From assembly GCA_014058105.1 (NCBI GenBank), contig JACGCM010000155.1, positions 930,001-994,000 of the forward strand: 64,000 nt of DNA, given 5' to 3'. Positions 10,851 through 21,179 of the stretch are shown in pieces. A program made the position numbers and the translations under genes. Under the pieces are notes generated by a model. The model was not told where the DNA came from. It saw only the letters and a program-made list of their open reading frames with translations, and did not search any database. Position 1 is the first letter of the stretch; each line of letters opens with the position of its first letter. The stretch is from Kingdonia uniflora. Taxonomy: Eukaryota > Streptophyta > Magnoliopsida > Ranunculales > Circaeasteraceae.

Positions 10851-10996
10851 TGACAATAGAAGGAGAAGAATACTCTCTAATGATTAAAATATGTGTAAAA
10901 AATTAGGGTTAAGGCAATAGCCTTTACAAAAGGGAAAATAGTAAAGACAGATAAAGTGACATAAAAGCCCTTGGGCTATACAAGCTAACTCTAACA
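10851..10996 (-). repeat. copia LTR (3' LTR in element orientation)
   Basis: Begins TGACAATAGAAGGAGAAGAA and ends GCTATACAAGCTAACTCTAA followed by CA. It pairs with 14035-14180. Flanked outside by CTAAC. Confidence 0.9.
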
Positions 10997-11179
10997 TCCT
11001 TTGTTAAACTCCTGATGGTATAACAAGTAATATCGAAAGTTTGCTAAGGAAAAAATGGAAGCGCTACACAGTCTAAGACATCGTGAAGAAATAAGCTAGG
11101 TTTAACTGAGACTGAATGTAAGGTAAAGATAAGGTCACCTTCTGCAAATGATGGCGAGTAAAGTGACAATCAATTTCAA

Positions 11180-11520
11180 TTTTCTTTGTTTACTCATGAA
11201 ATACTGAATTGTGAGCAATCTTGATGGTACTTTTGTTATCACAATACATAGGGGTAGGAGAAGAGAGGGAAACTCCTAAGTCAGCCAGAAGCAAGCGGAG
11301 CCAAACTATCTCAGCTGCAGTCACATCCATATCACGATACTCAGCCTTCGTAGAAGATCGAGAAACAAGATCCTACTTCTTACTCCGCCAAGATATAAGA
11401 GAATCACCAAAAAATATACAAAGGCCAGTGGTTAATCGACGATCAGTAGGATCCCCCGCCTAATCAATATCAACCCTTTAATGGGTTGGGGAACAGGGCC
11501 CCATAAGTCAGAGTGAGCTA
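11180..11520 (-). pseudogene. copia integrase start fused to RNase H end (deletion junction)
   Basis: The minus strand reads LAHSDLWGPVPQPIKG (integrase start) and then, across a junction near 11480, VDID-stop-AGDPTDRRLTTG, LCIFFGDSLISWRSKK, LVSRSSTKAEYRD and MYCDNKSTIKIAHN (RNase H). The roughly 2 kb of integrase and reverse transcriptase normally between them is absent. Confidence 0.85.
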
Positions 11521-11779
11521 GATCAAAAGGTGCAGAAGTGACAGACGTACTAGCAGAAAAGGGTACAATAGAAAATTATCTGAGTTTACAACTAAAACAC
11601 TATGAAATATCATGGCAATTAACATTTCCTAAAATACCTGTCAAAACTAAATACTTTAACCGAGATCCTAACACATGACCTAATCTAGCATGCGATAAAT
11701 AAAATATGTTAGACTCAGATCCTAAAGGGAAAGAATACAAATCAACAAAAGAACTAACTGAAACTATTCTAGTAGATGG

Positions 11780-12088
11780 CTAATTTTTTTCTAAAATATA
11801 CAGGATGCCACTTTTACGACTGGTCCCAATAAGCTTCTGAGTATGGCAGTCTTGCACAAAACAATAGGAATAAAAAAAGTGAACAAAATATCCAGAAAGA
11901 TACAATTGACTAACATAAATCAAACTCAAAGTGAGATGGGGAAGAAAATAAACATCAGTTAGGGACAAGTATGGTATAGAGATAGGTCCAACTCCAACTA
12001 AGGGCATAGATGATCCATTAGCTGCAGTAACACTAATGATGGATGTAGGACATGCAAGACTCGAAAAGATTGACCAATCACGGGTCAT
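11780..12088 (-). pseudogene. copia protease and pre-integrase start
   Basis: The frame opens with MTRDWSIFSSL, which directly follows the DSG-x-T/S-HHMT protease motif (upstream bases read IFDSGVTHHMT). It continues VTAANGSSMPLVGVGPISIP, VYFLPHLTLSLIYVSQL and VQDCHTQKLIGTSRKSGILY, the standard order of copia protease and the start of the pre-integrase domain. Confidence 0.85.
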
Positions 12089-12252
12089 ATGATGTGTGAC
12101 ACCAGAATCAAAAATCTAAGTTATATGACAACTACCTGAAGTTGCACCAGATGAGGTAGAACCAACATGTGGAATAATATCAGGCTGTTAAAGAAAAAAA
12201 TGCTCTATCTGAGCTGCAACATTAGAAAAAGATGCATCACTGTATGGTAATG

Positions 12253-12486
12253 TTACAGACTGAGTTGAATGAGCGTGATGAGGTAGAGGCATAGGTGGGC
12301 ATTGTAGATTTTATGATGGGCTAAAGTACTGTTATGGAGGTGCTCCTCCGTAGGACTGAGACTGGGAAGAACCTCTGTACTGTTGTGAGGGTGGTAATGG
12401 TGCTGACCCTCGGTATTGCTGTAATGACCTCTTTGGGCACTGATTCTTCCAATGGCCTTTTTGATGACAAAATACACATTCATCAC
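12253..12486 (-). pseudogene. copia gag C-terminus with CCHC zinc knuckle
   Basis: The minus strand near 12480-12430 reads CVFCHQKGHWKNQCPKR, a C-x2-C-x4-H-x4-C nucleocapsid knuckle, followed by a Gln/Tyr/Ser-rich tail (about 12420-12300). The open frame here is shifted relative to the knuckle frame. Confidence 0.8.
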
Positions 12487-12565
12487 AAGGTCATGGTTAA
12501 GAAGCCAGAGACTGATGTATTGGTCAAACTGGCTGAGTAGGTATAGTAAGAGCCCCCTTTCCCAT

Positions 12566-13190
12566 CTATATCTTCAACTGATCCTCCTCTACAAGAAGCT
12601 TACTGACTGCAAAGTCAATACTAGGAAGAAGATTTCTATGAAGAATTGAACCCCGAAGAGACCCAAAATCATCACGTAATGCAACTAGAAATTGTACTAA
12701 TCCTTGTTGCTCTCTATATTTGATCCAATTAGTGCAAGCAGTAAGTCTAGATGGCTCAGTCAAGGTTAGTTGATCCCACAAGCCAGCTATCACATTATAA
12801 AACTCTTGAACATTACAATTATTTTGTTGAACCCCTCTAACGTCAACTTCTAACTGATATTGTTGAGCGAAATTAGATTTAGTAAATAACTTCTTCAAGT
12901 GATCCCAACTCTTCTTCGCTGTTTGGAATTTGGCTAATTGAATACCAATTGAGATTTCAGCCGAATTGTTGATCCACGTAATGATCTTTGAGTTATTCAT
13001 TTGCCATTTTTTTAAATCTGCTGCATATGCCAATTTTGTAGGATCCGACTGCTTTATTGTTGTTCCATCAATATAATCCTTGACTTATCATGAAGTGGGT
13101 AATTGTATCGGCCCAATACCAATAATTAGGTCCTATCAATTTCAAACCAATCCCTTGGAAATCTAAATTTTCATCAGTCATCATTAATAA
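12566..13190 (-). pseudogene. copia gag
   Basis: The minus frame starts near TDENLDFQGIGLKLIGPNYW and runs through WQMNNSKIITWINNSAEISI, QLAKFQTAKKSWDHLKKLFT, QQYQLEVDVRGVQQNN and FYNVIAGLWDQLTLTEP to LVQFLVALRDDFGSLRGSIL. These blocks match the UBN2-type gag of plant copia elements of the RE1 kind. A stop lies between the N-terminal block and the long open frame that starts at 13033. Confidence 0.9.
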
Positions 13191-14022
13191 AAAATATAAA
13201 TTCAACTACAAGAATTTAATCCCACAAAGCTACATAAACAGATTATACCAACTCAAATCAAAAAGTAGTAAAAAGTAATCCAATTACTATCTGCAGCCCC
13301 AACAAACAATCATAATCACAAATCCAGCAAACACAACTTAGAATCTCACCTGCAAAAACCCAATACCAACAGTACAAACCAACATAATCCGCAATCACCA
13401 AGTTTTAACAAACCTATAGTAAATTAGGCAATAAAATTGTATACACACAAACCAACCGCCAAACCCAATGCAATTGCAGTACAATCCCAATTATAAACCT
13501 TACTAATGCAATTAACAACTATCACCAAATTAAGCATAAACACTAACACCGGGTATAAACCCACGCACTATCTGCAGAAACTCCAAGTTCATCAACTCAA
13601 CCCATAACATCAAACACAAATCAACAATCCAATTACCATCTGTAAACTTCTAATAAACACTGACACCCAACAAAAATAATCTACCAAGTCAGAATTCAAC
13701 AACACCCACGAGCATTCGCAAACAACACCAAAACCAAAAACCCAAAGTTGCAATTTCCGTGATTAAACGAAGCAATGATATCAAACCCTAGAATTGAATG
13801 ATGAAACAAGGCAAAGATATTAGTAAGAAGCTTATTGTGATCACAATTGGAGAAAATGAGAGCAATTGATAAAATTTACATACCCTAGAGCAAACCCTCG
13901 TCGAGACAATCCACAAAATTGGAGTTCCAAACTTTGGAAATTGAAATCCAAACATAACAGAAAGAAGAATCTAACACAAACCCTTTCTCAATTGATTAAT
14001 GAGGATCGGGAAAAAAATCTTA
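13191..14022 (-). other. long untranslated leader of the copia element
   Basis: About 830 bp between the primer-binding site and gag, strikingly rich in CAA/ACC/AAAC words on the plus strand (so T/G-rich on the coding strand). No coding pattern. Its low-complexity composition differs from the flanking DNA. Confidence 0.6.
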
Positions 14023-14034
14023 CTTTTGGTACCA

Positions 14035-14180
14035 TGATAATAGAAGGAGAAGAACACTATCTAATGATTAGAATATGTATAGAAAATTAGGGTTAAGGTA
14101 ACAATCTTTAATAAAGGGAAAATAGTAAAGATAGGTAAAAAGACATAAAAGCCCTTGGGCTATACAAGCTAACTCTAACA
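14035..14180 (-). repeat. copia LTR (5' LTR in element orientation)
   Basis: Begins TGATAATAGAAGGAGAAGAA and ends in the same CTAACTCTAACA as the other LTR. Directly adjacent at 14034-14023 is the primer-binding site on the minus strand. Flanked outside by CTAAC. Confidence 0.9.
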
Positions 14181-16495
14181 CTAACCTCACAAACGAGTTG
14201 TCGGTAGCCAAGTTTTTTAGAATTATGATCTAAAGCATCAGAGAAGCGTGAAATCTGTACCGGTCTAAAATGCAAACCGAAAGTTTTGCGAGCCTTTTAG
14301 TAACTATCCTAGCATGTGGCCAATCCAAAATAAACTCTTAACCACGATTTAACCTCTAAAAGGAGTTGCTGGTAGCCAAACTTTTCATAATTGCATTCTA
14401 AAGCATTGAAGAGGCGCGGAATCCATACCGGTCTAATATGCAAACCAGGAGTTTGGCGAACCTTTTGGAAACTATTCTAGTATATGGTAGGTCAAAAAGA
14501 AACTCTTAACCATGATCTACCTTTTGGAAACTATTCTCAGAATTGCGATCTAATGCACCGACGCGAAATCCGTACCGGTCTAAATTGCAAACTGGGAGTT
14601 TTGCGAGCCATTATGGTAACTATCCTAGCATGTGGTCAGTCCAAATAAAAATCTTAACCACGATTCGACCTCTCAAACGAGTTGCCGGTAGCCAAGCTTC
14701 TCAGAATTATGTTCTAAAGAATTAGAGACGCACAAAATCTATTTATTCTAAAATGAAAATGGGGAGTTTAACGAACCTTTTGAAAACTATCCAAGCATGT
14801 GGTCGTTCAAAAAGAATCTCTTAACCGCGATCCAACTTCTTAAACGAGTTGCTGGTAGCCAAGCTTTAAAGAATTGCGATCTAAGGTATCAGAGAGGTGT
14901 AAAATCCGTACCCTTCTGAAATACAATTAGAGAGTTTTGTGAGCATTTTGGTAACTATCCTAGCGTGTGGTCAGTCAAAAAGAAACTCTTAACCACAATT
15001 AAACATCTCAAAAGAGTTGCTAGTAGCCAAGTTTTTTAGAATTACAATCTAAAGCATCGGAGAGACGCGAAATCCGTACTGGTATAAATGCAAACGGGAA
15101 GTTTTGCAAACCTTTTGGTAACGACCCTAGTATGTGGTTGGTCAAAAAGAAACTTTTAACTACAATCCAACCTCTCGAGCGAGGTTTCGGTACCTAAGCT
15201 TCTCAAAATTGTGATCTAACGCATCAGAGGGACCCGAAATCGGTATCGATCTAAAATACAAACCGGGACTTTTACAAGACTTTTGGTAGCTATCTTAGCA
15301 TGTAGTAAGTACAAAAGAAATTCTTAATCATGATGTAACCTCTCAAATGAGTTGTTGGTAGCCAAACTTCCTAAAATTTATGATCTAAAGCATCATTGAG
15401 GCGCAAAATCCGTACCGGTCTAAAATGCAAACCGAGAGTTTTGTGAACATTTTGGTAACTATCATAGCGTATGGTCGGTCAAAAAGAAACTCATATCCAG
15501 GATTCAGCCTCTCAAACGAGTTGCCGACAACCAAGCTTTTCAAAATTGTGAATTAAAGCATCAGAAAGGCGTGAAATCTGTACCAGTCTTAAATACAAGC
15601 CAAAACTTTAGCAAGCCTTTTGGTAACTATCCTAGTGTATGGTCAGTTCAAAAGAAGCTCTTAACCATTATCCAACCTCTCAAACAAGTTACCGGTAGCT
15701 AAGCTTATCAGAATTTGCAATCTAAAGAATCGGAGAGGCGCAAAATCCGTACCGGTCTAAAATGCAAATCGGGAGTTTTGCAAATATTTTGGTAATTATC
15801 CTAGCATGTTATCGGTAGAAAAGAATCTCTTAACCACGATCCAACTTCTCAAACGAGTTACCGTTAGCCAAACTTCTCAGAATTGCGATCTAAAGTATTA
15901 TAGAGACGCTAAATCTGAATCGGTCTAAAATATACACCGGGAGTTTTGTAAGCCTTTTGGTAACAATCCTAGTGTGTGGCTGATAAAAAATAACTCTTAA
16001 CCACGATCCAACCACTTAAACAAGTTGTCGATAGCCAAGTTTTTCATAATAACAAACTAAAGCATCGGAGAGGCACACAATCCATAACGGTAAAAAGATG
16101 CAAACCAAGAGTTTGCAAGCCTTTTGGTGACTATTTTAGTGTGTGGTCGGTCAAAACGAAACTTTTAACCACGATCCAACCTCTCAAACGAGTTGTCAAT
16201 AGCCAAGCTTCTCAGAATTGTGATCTAAAGTATCAGAGAAGCGTAAAATCCGTACCGGTCTAAAATGCAAATTGGGAGTTTTGCGAGCCTTTTATTAACT
16301 ATCATAGCGATATGTTGGATGAAAAGAAACTTTTAACCACGATCCAACCTCTCAAATGAGTTGTCGGTAGTTAAGCTTCTTAGAATTACAATTTAAAGCA
16401 TCGGAGAGGCGTAAAATTCGTACGATTTAAAATGTAAACTGGGAGCTTTACACGAACCTTTTGTTAACTATCCTAGCCTGTGGTCGGTCCAAAAT
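14181..16495 (+). repeat. satellite array, about 167-bp monomers (right block, about 14 copies)
   Basis: Continues the same monomer as 9330-10850 after the copia element; the joined edges read CACGATCTAAC / CTAACCTCACAAACGAGTTG, one uninterrupted monomer plus the 5-bp duplication. Landmark words GTACCGGTCTAAAATGCAAA and AACTCTTAACCACGATCCAA recur at about 165-170 bp. The array ends near TGTGGTCGGTCCAAAATCTA at 16495. Confidence 0.93.
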
Positions 16496-16633
16496 CTAGT
16501 AATTTTTACTTTAGTAGGATTCCATAATGAAAATTTTAAGAGAATTAGGAAAGCTTCCCCAGATCTTTCAAAATAAAGTCTAAAGCTTCCTTAGATCTTT
16601 AAAAATAAAGTTTATTGTTAAAAATCTCCATTA
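16496..16633. other. no gene recognised; short direct repeat
   Basis: Contains two near-copies of AGCTTCCCCAGATCTTTCAA / AGCTTCCTTAGATCTTTAAA with AAATAAAGT. Otherwise featureless. Confidence 0.45.
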
Positions 16634-16815
16634 TTAGAGCAAAGCCAGTAGGGTGTAGGTTTGAGTTTGGGTTGCAAGCCCAAACCCAAACTCACACTAT
16701 GAGTCTCCCAGCAGCCAAAAAACTAGTGTGAGTTTGATAACGTGGTGCTATAGTAACTCAACCGAGTGGGAGGAGCTCATACTAATTTTTTTTTTGAGTT
16801 TGGCAGCGTTTAGAT

Positions 16816-16867
16816 CACCGCGCGGTGGTCTTTTTACCGCGCGGTAAAAGGAACACCACGCGGTGAT
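16816..16867. repeat. subterminal palindrome cluster, left side of Harbinger copy 2
   Basis: Three adjacent palindromes: CACCGCGCGGTG (16816-16827), TTTTACCGCGCGGTAAAA (about 16831-16848) and CACCACGCGGTG (about 16854-16865). Together they also form a larger inverted repeat bounded by GATCACC/GGTGATC. Confidence 0.75.
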
Positions 16868-16975
16868 CTAAACTCCTTCAAACTCAATTATTTATCTAAA
16901 TCACTCCTTGGCTCCTTCTTCTTACCCAAAACCAAGAAAGTCGAGTATAGAGGAGAACCTCTACGCTCTCCCCAA

Positions 16976-17420
16976 ATGGCGAACTCCGACACCAGTAGTA
17001 ATAACTCTACACCGTCGACCCCATCCCCCCATAACCCACCTACGATACCATTCGCTCAACACCCATCATCACAATTCACTCCATACTTCTACCAAAACCC
17101 ATCGCAATTTTAACCTCAATTTCAATCATAGACCCCACCTCCGTTTACCATGTTGCAAGGGGATCCCAGTTATGGACAATATCAAAGTCTATTTATACTC
17201 TCTCAACCACAACCTCAGGTGGTTAGCCCGTACTATCAACCCTATCCGCTCACTCAACCTTAGGTTTTCAACCTCCAAATTACTTTTAGAACTACCTATT
17301 CCATGGTGAATCTACTAAGCATAGTCAAAGTGACGCAAATGTATCAATACCTGTTGAAGTGGCGGTGCCCGAGAAAGATAAAGATAAAGGAAGAAAGAAA
17401 AGAGCACCGCGCGGTGTTCA
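16976..17420 (+). pseudogene. PIF/Harbinger ORF1 N-terminal remnant
   Basis: From an ATG at about 16976 the plus strand reads MANSDTSSNNSTPSTPSPHN, then PPTIPFAQHPSSQFTPYFYQ and NPSQF before a stop; after stops it resumes TMLQGDPSYGQYQSLF, QPQPQVVSPYYQPYPL. A Ser/Pro/Gln/Tyr-rich low-complexity start of this kind is typical of plant Harbinger ORF1 proteins. The SANT/Myb-like part is missing. Homology is inferred from composition and context. Confidence 0.5.
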
Positions 17421-17424
17421 TTTA

Positions 17425-17939
17425 ACCGCCAATCTCTGTTTCTATTCGGCCTCAGTGAAAATTTTATTCGAATATAATTTGGTTCTATTCGAATAAAACT
17501 GCTCAGTGCCAAATTATACAAAATTGTGGAAATTTATTCGAACAGACAAATAATTTGTTCGAATAGACATTAAAAAAACTCTACCAACACCTAAAAACTT
17601 TAATCAATTTCAACATTAAATAATCATGGCTAATAAACATCACACAAACTCTCCCAAAAACCATTCTAGATAAACTGCAGCTTGGATTACAAAAAATAAA
17701 TAAAGGGAAACAAAACAGAAATACGAGAGAATAAATATTAGTAGTTATAACTGAGCTTCTACATCGTCTACAAAAACATCAAAAACACCTATATCTACTA
17801 TGAATCATCTCTAGTACCCCACCACCTGTAGCTAGTACTGCCTCCCCTGGTTCGCAAACTAGATCCACGCTGCCTCGTCTTTGCGCTACCTCCAGGTGGT
17901 AGCGGCACCACCCGTACGTCACGCCCCCTCCTCAGCTGT
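17425..17939. other. no gene recognised, inside Harbinger copy 2
   Basis: AT-rich spacer between the ORF1 remnant and the 3' end of the PMD gene. ATTCGAAYARA-like words recur at 17460-17570. No coding pattern is clear except a possible PMD tail near 17830-17940 (Gly/Ser/Arg-rich on the minus strand). Confidence 0.4.
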
Positions 17940-19946
17940 AGGTCCTGAACGGGACAAAGAAACTTTATAAATATTTTGAAAAAATAAATATGACATTCAG
18001 AAAAAAAAAATACATAAATAAATTACTTACATGGGCATATAGCTGATGATCTATATTGTCAATTTGCCTGTGGGCAATAGAAAACTCATCCAGAACTTCA
18101 GACTCTGCAAGGACGAGTCGACGCATACCATGAGTCAGGTGCCACAGCTCTTCTGCATCGTAGGAGGAAGACATGGGTGGCGGGTCCCTTAAGCGGGCGT
18201 TGGAGAACATCTCACGTTGCCTTGTCCACTCCACGTGCCACCCCGGGTCTGGCCCCTCTGCCTCGTCAGGCAAACTGAAGTCCTGGGACACGCTATGAAC
18301 TAACGCTGACGTAGCCACCACGGGTGTATTACCAGCTCTAAGTACAGTTGGTCCGAACAGATCTATATTCCCCATCCTCTGGGAATCTGTCATCATGTGG
18401 CCTACCTCAAAAGTTTATTCAGTCCAGTATGAGGCGTAAGTCTCTCGCTCCTCCCCTACCACAAACTACACACAGTCAAGGAACCCGGCCTCTCTCATCT
18501 CTTGTAAAGCCGTTGAACAAATATGTGGCGATATGTTAAGCAGAGGATCCAAAGGAATACGCGCTTCGCCTTCGAACTGCCTCCAACATCTATCTCCTAA
18601 GTAATATTTGCAGTTTTTATTTGGTACTTAAAATGGCATCCTCTTACGGGATTAAAGTTTTGCAGTCAGTACGTCCTCTATCTCAGATACCTCAGACTCT
18701 AACCAAGGTTCCCAGGTGATCGTCTCAATCGTACGCTGGTCAATGTGGTATCTGCCTAGAGTAAACAGATTGGTTGCCTGATCATTTGTTTTCCTCCTGC
18801 TCTCCCTCTCCCATGTTCTGAGGCGTGGATAGGCCGAGAAATTAACCTCTTCCTTGACTATAGGGTGACCAACCCCACAATACTCGTAGAACCAATACTG
18901 CATTTCAGAATAACATAAAAAATTATAAGAATTTATATTTAAGACGTTTATTGGAAGATATTTGATTTGTAAAAGGAAAAAGTGTTAGTGTACCGTAAGA
19001 AGTTGGACAAATTCAGTGATGGCACCCTCGGTTGTGACTGCGGTATCCAAACCATGGTACAAGAAAGCAAGAATAGCAGAATCCCAGTCATATTGGGTAG
19101 CCGAGTCCAAATCGGCCACGACCACGAGATATCCAAGCGGGACGGTATCGTTGGCCGTTTAGACCACAAATGTCCCATCATGAAGAGGATAAAAGCACGA
19201 ATAATAGTAATATCATCCTCCCGATCAGCTGCGACGGTCAAGTACGTCCTCAAATGTGAAATACTAACGTTCCCACTCTTTATATGGCTAAAATCAATGT
19301 TGGGGAGCAATTGCCTCGCATTGGATAAAATAGATCATGTGTCGTCATACGACACCTGTGTCGGATATCGGCCGATTGACAATGTTGTCAGCATAGTAAA
19401 ATCGAGAGGAGTAACCCCTATATCTGTACAAGGGAACAAAAACGTATATGTGGTCGGCCACCAACGCTTTGTAAGTGCCTGAATTAGCCGATTATTTGAA
19501 TTGCCCAAGCGTATATCCATAAACTGCCCAAAAATATTCACCACTGCGTCCCTTACAGGTAAAATTATGGCAATCTCCTTCTACACTTTGAACACCGTAG
19601 TGAATGTGCCATGCACACGCATCGAATCCCGATTCTGCCCATTAAGGCATTTTGTCAAACACTTGATTTATGGAAAAAACAAATTCACAATTACACTAAA
19701 ACTTACCGTGAGTTCCTTTCCCATGTAATAGATGTGACTGACTCCCTCTGGGAGTTTGTTAATACACCTCCGTGGGAAGTTTTCTTGGGTTGGGTTTGGT
19801 ATAGATTGGGGTTGGACATCTTCAAATTCTACTCAATTTTTCTTCTTTTCGGACCTCGAGCGAGTTACGAAACGCTCTGGATCTCTTGTTCCTCTAAACC
19901 CAGGCATAGTACTGGGGTGTGGTTCTCCCTCTGGCATATGCATTTT
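17940..19946 (-). pseudogene. PMD (plant mobile domain, aminotransferase-like) gene inside Harbinger copy 2
   Basis: Minus-strand exons, in order: about 19946-19707 (MHMPEGEPHPSTMPGFRGTR, one in-frame stop, INKLPEGVSHIYYMGKELT, donor GTAAGT); 19590-19335 with LGNSNNRLIQALTKRWWPTT and IGVTPLDFTMLTTLSIGRY; 19310-19000 with TIIRAFILFMMGHLWSKR and, in a shifted frame, WDSAILAFLYHGLDTAVTTE; an intron with acceptor before about 18900; QYWFYEYCGVGHPIVKEEVN (18903 on) to ITWEPWLESE; LGDRCWRQFEGEARIPLDPL (about 18600); and a C-terminal part with DAEELWHLTHGMRRLVLAES (18396-17965). It is a paralogue of the PMD gene at 5930-7835 and better preserved, but has stops and at least one frameshift. Confidence 0.8.
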
Positions 19947-20066
19947 GATTTTGTTGGAATCACTATATTTTTACTAGGGATTTTGAGAAAGAGATAGATG
20001 TAAAAATGCCAAAATAGTCGAGTTGGGATTGAGTTTTACAAACAGTTGAAGCGATGGTGTTTGGAA

Positions 20067-20116
20067 CCCCGTGCGGTGTTCCTTTTACCGCACGGTAAAA
20101 GAACACCGCGCGGTGT
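20067..20116. repeat. subterminal palindrome cluster, right side of Harbinger copy 2
   Basis: Counterpart of 16816-16867: CCCCGTGCGGTG, TTTTACCGCACGGTAAAA and ACACCGCGCGGTGT in the same order. A single CACCGCGCGGTG also occurs internally at about 17405-17416. Confidence 0.75.
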
Positions 20117-20261
20117 TTTAATTTCCTCAAAATTAAAAAAAAAATCCATGTTTGCAACTCGCATTGGCTGCTGGGAGAGGTCGGGTGTGAGTTGTGGGTT
20201 TGGTGGGCCAGGGTGTCAGAATTCACACCCAAACCCACACTCGCTGCTAGAGATACTCTTA

Positions 20262-21179
20262 GTACATTTGATTGAGAGAAGGTACAAAATTCAGGTTCCT
20301 TGAGTAAAGTGAAAAAATGTGTAGCACATAGATACTTGAAGAGTAAAGTAATTTTTTTTTGACATGGTCTTTTAGACATGATATCAACTGGGTAACAATT
20401 ACTCCCAACCCATCTTGGGTTTCACGTATCGAGCAACATAGTTCTTTTATGTCGGAATGACCTAAGAATTTTTCAGATATGATCTTAATGGTATAAGTAA
20501 ATCATATACATAAGGATAGATCTTCATCTTTACGTGTTCGCAATATATTAGTGTCCCACATATTGAGTGTCCATAGATTATTTCTATTATTAATTTGAGA
20601 TAGAATTTTATTTGATTATTTAATTATAAGAAAACTTCCATAATAGGATTTTGACTAGAATTAAAAAGATTCTTATATAAAAGCCTAGGTTAGGGTTTGT
20701 TTGAGTTGAGTTTATCTTAGTTTTAGATAAATTTATAAAGTTTCATATAAAAAGTAAAATTAGTGATTTTCTAAAAATCTTGATTTTAGATTTTAGTGAT
20801 AATTAATAAGAATTGGCCCAATTGATGCTTCCGCCGATCGGTTTTTATTGACTTGGTACCATAGCCATTTAAATCTTCGGTAATTTTTTATTTTTTATTC
20901 TCGGTTGATTTAGGGATTTTCAAGTTGTATCTTTCTAGAAATTTATTATTCTGTCTAAAAGTTTGATTGCGAGTCAGTATTTGCCCACAAAATGGTTGAA
21001 TTGTATTGAAGAGTCGGTAGAAAGAATTCAGGGGATGCTACAAAATATAGAAGGGACAATCGACATTTTTCTTCTTGTCTTTTTGGCTAAAAGCTTGGAA
21101 ATCTCTCTCCGATATTTAATGATTTTTGTAAGGTTCACCATATCTACAATAATGATGGAGATTGTTAAGTAGGCATTAA
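20262..21179 (+). mobile_element. possible LTR-retrotransposon 5' fragment, plus orientation
   Basis: AT-rich DNA with LTR-like features: a TGTCCCACAT-type word near 20553, AAAGCCTAGGTTAGGGTTTG near 20690, and at 20858-20870 TGGTACCATAGCC, resembling an initiator-tRNA-Met primer-binding site. A short open frame follows (20963-21172, with EESVERIQGMLQNIEGTID), which could be the start of a gag. No second LTR or target duplication was found. Alternatively it is part of the gypsy element at 21180 onwards. Low confidence. Confidence 0.3.

Larger units (their letters stand above)
10851..14180 (-). mobile_element. Ty1/copia retrotransposon with internal deletion
   Basis: A complete insertion: LTRs of 146 bp (10851-10996 and 14035-14180), both TG...CA, and a 5-bp target duplication CTAAC (10846-10850 and 14181-14185). 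On the minus strand the order is LTR, primer-binding site TGGTACCAAAAG (14034-14023, initiator-tRNA-Met type), an unusually long leader (about 840 bp), gag (about 13190-12566), a CCHC knuckle, protease, integrase start and RNase H end. Integrase from just after HSDLWGP through reverse transcriptase is deleted. The LTRs differ at about 16 of 146 positions by eye, so the insertion is old. It sits inside the satellite array. Confidence 0.92.
16637..20258. mobile_element. PIF/Harbinger element carrying a PMD gene (copy 2, non-autonomous)
   Basis: Flanked by TTA (16634-16636 and 20259-20261), the canonical Harbinger target duplication. Ends: GAGCAAAGCCAGTAGGGTGT (left) and, reverse-complemented, GAGTATCTCTAGCAGCGAGT (right), both continuing into GTGGGTTTGGG-like sequence. 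Inside are an ORF1 start remnant on the plus strand (16976 on) and a PMD gene on the minus strand (about 17940-19946). No nuclease is present. Both subterminal regions carry clusters of CACCGCGCGGTG palindromes. The termini resemble those of the 419-bp MITEs in the array at 36-63 kb, so the two may be related. Confidence 0.82.

Noticed and set aside
9330..16495. Regular repeats that could be mistaken for a CRISPR array
   Set aside because: The repeats are contiguous monomers of about 167 bp with no spacers, in a plant nuclear context.
18982..19482. 166-codon plus-strand open frame
   Set aside because: Shadow of the PMD exons, which show conserved blocks on the minus strand.
20262..21179. A confident solo LTR call
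   Set aside because: No target duplication and no second copy were found; only LTR-like words and a primer-site-like 13-mer.
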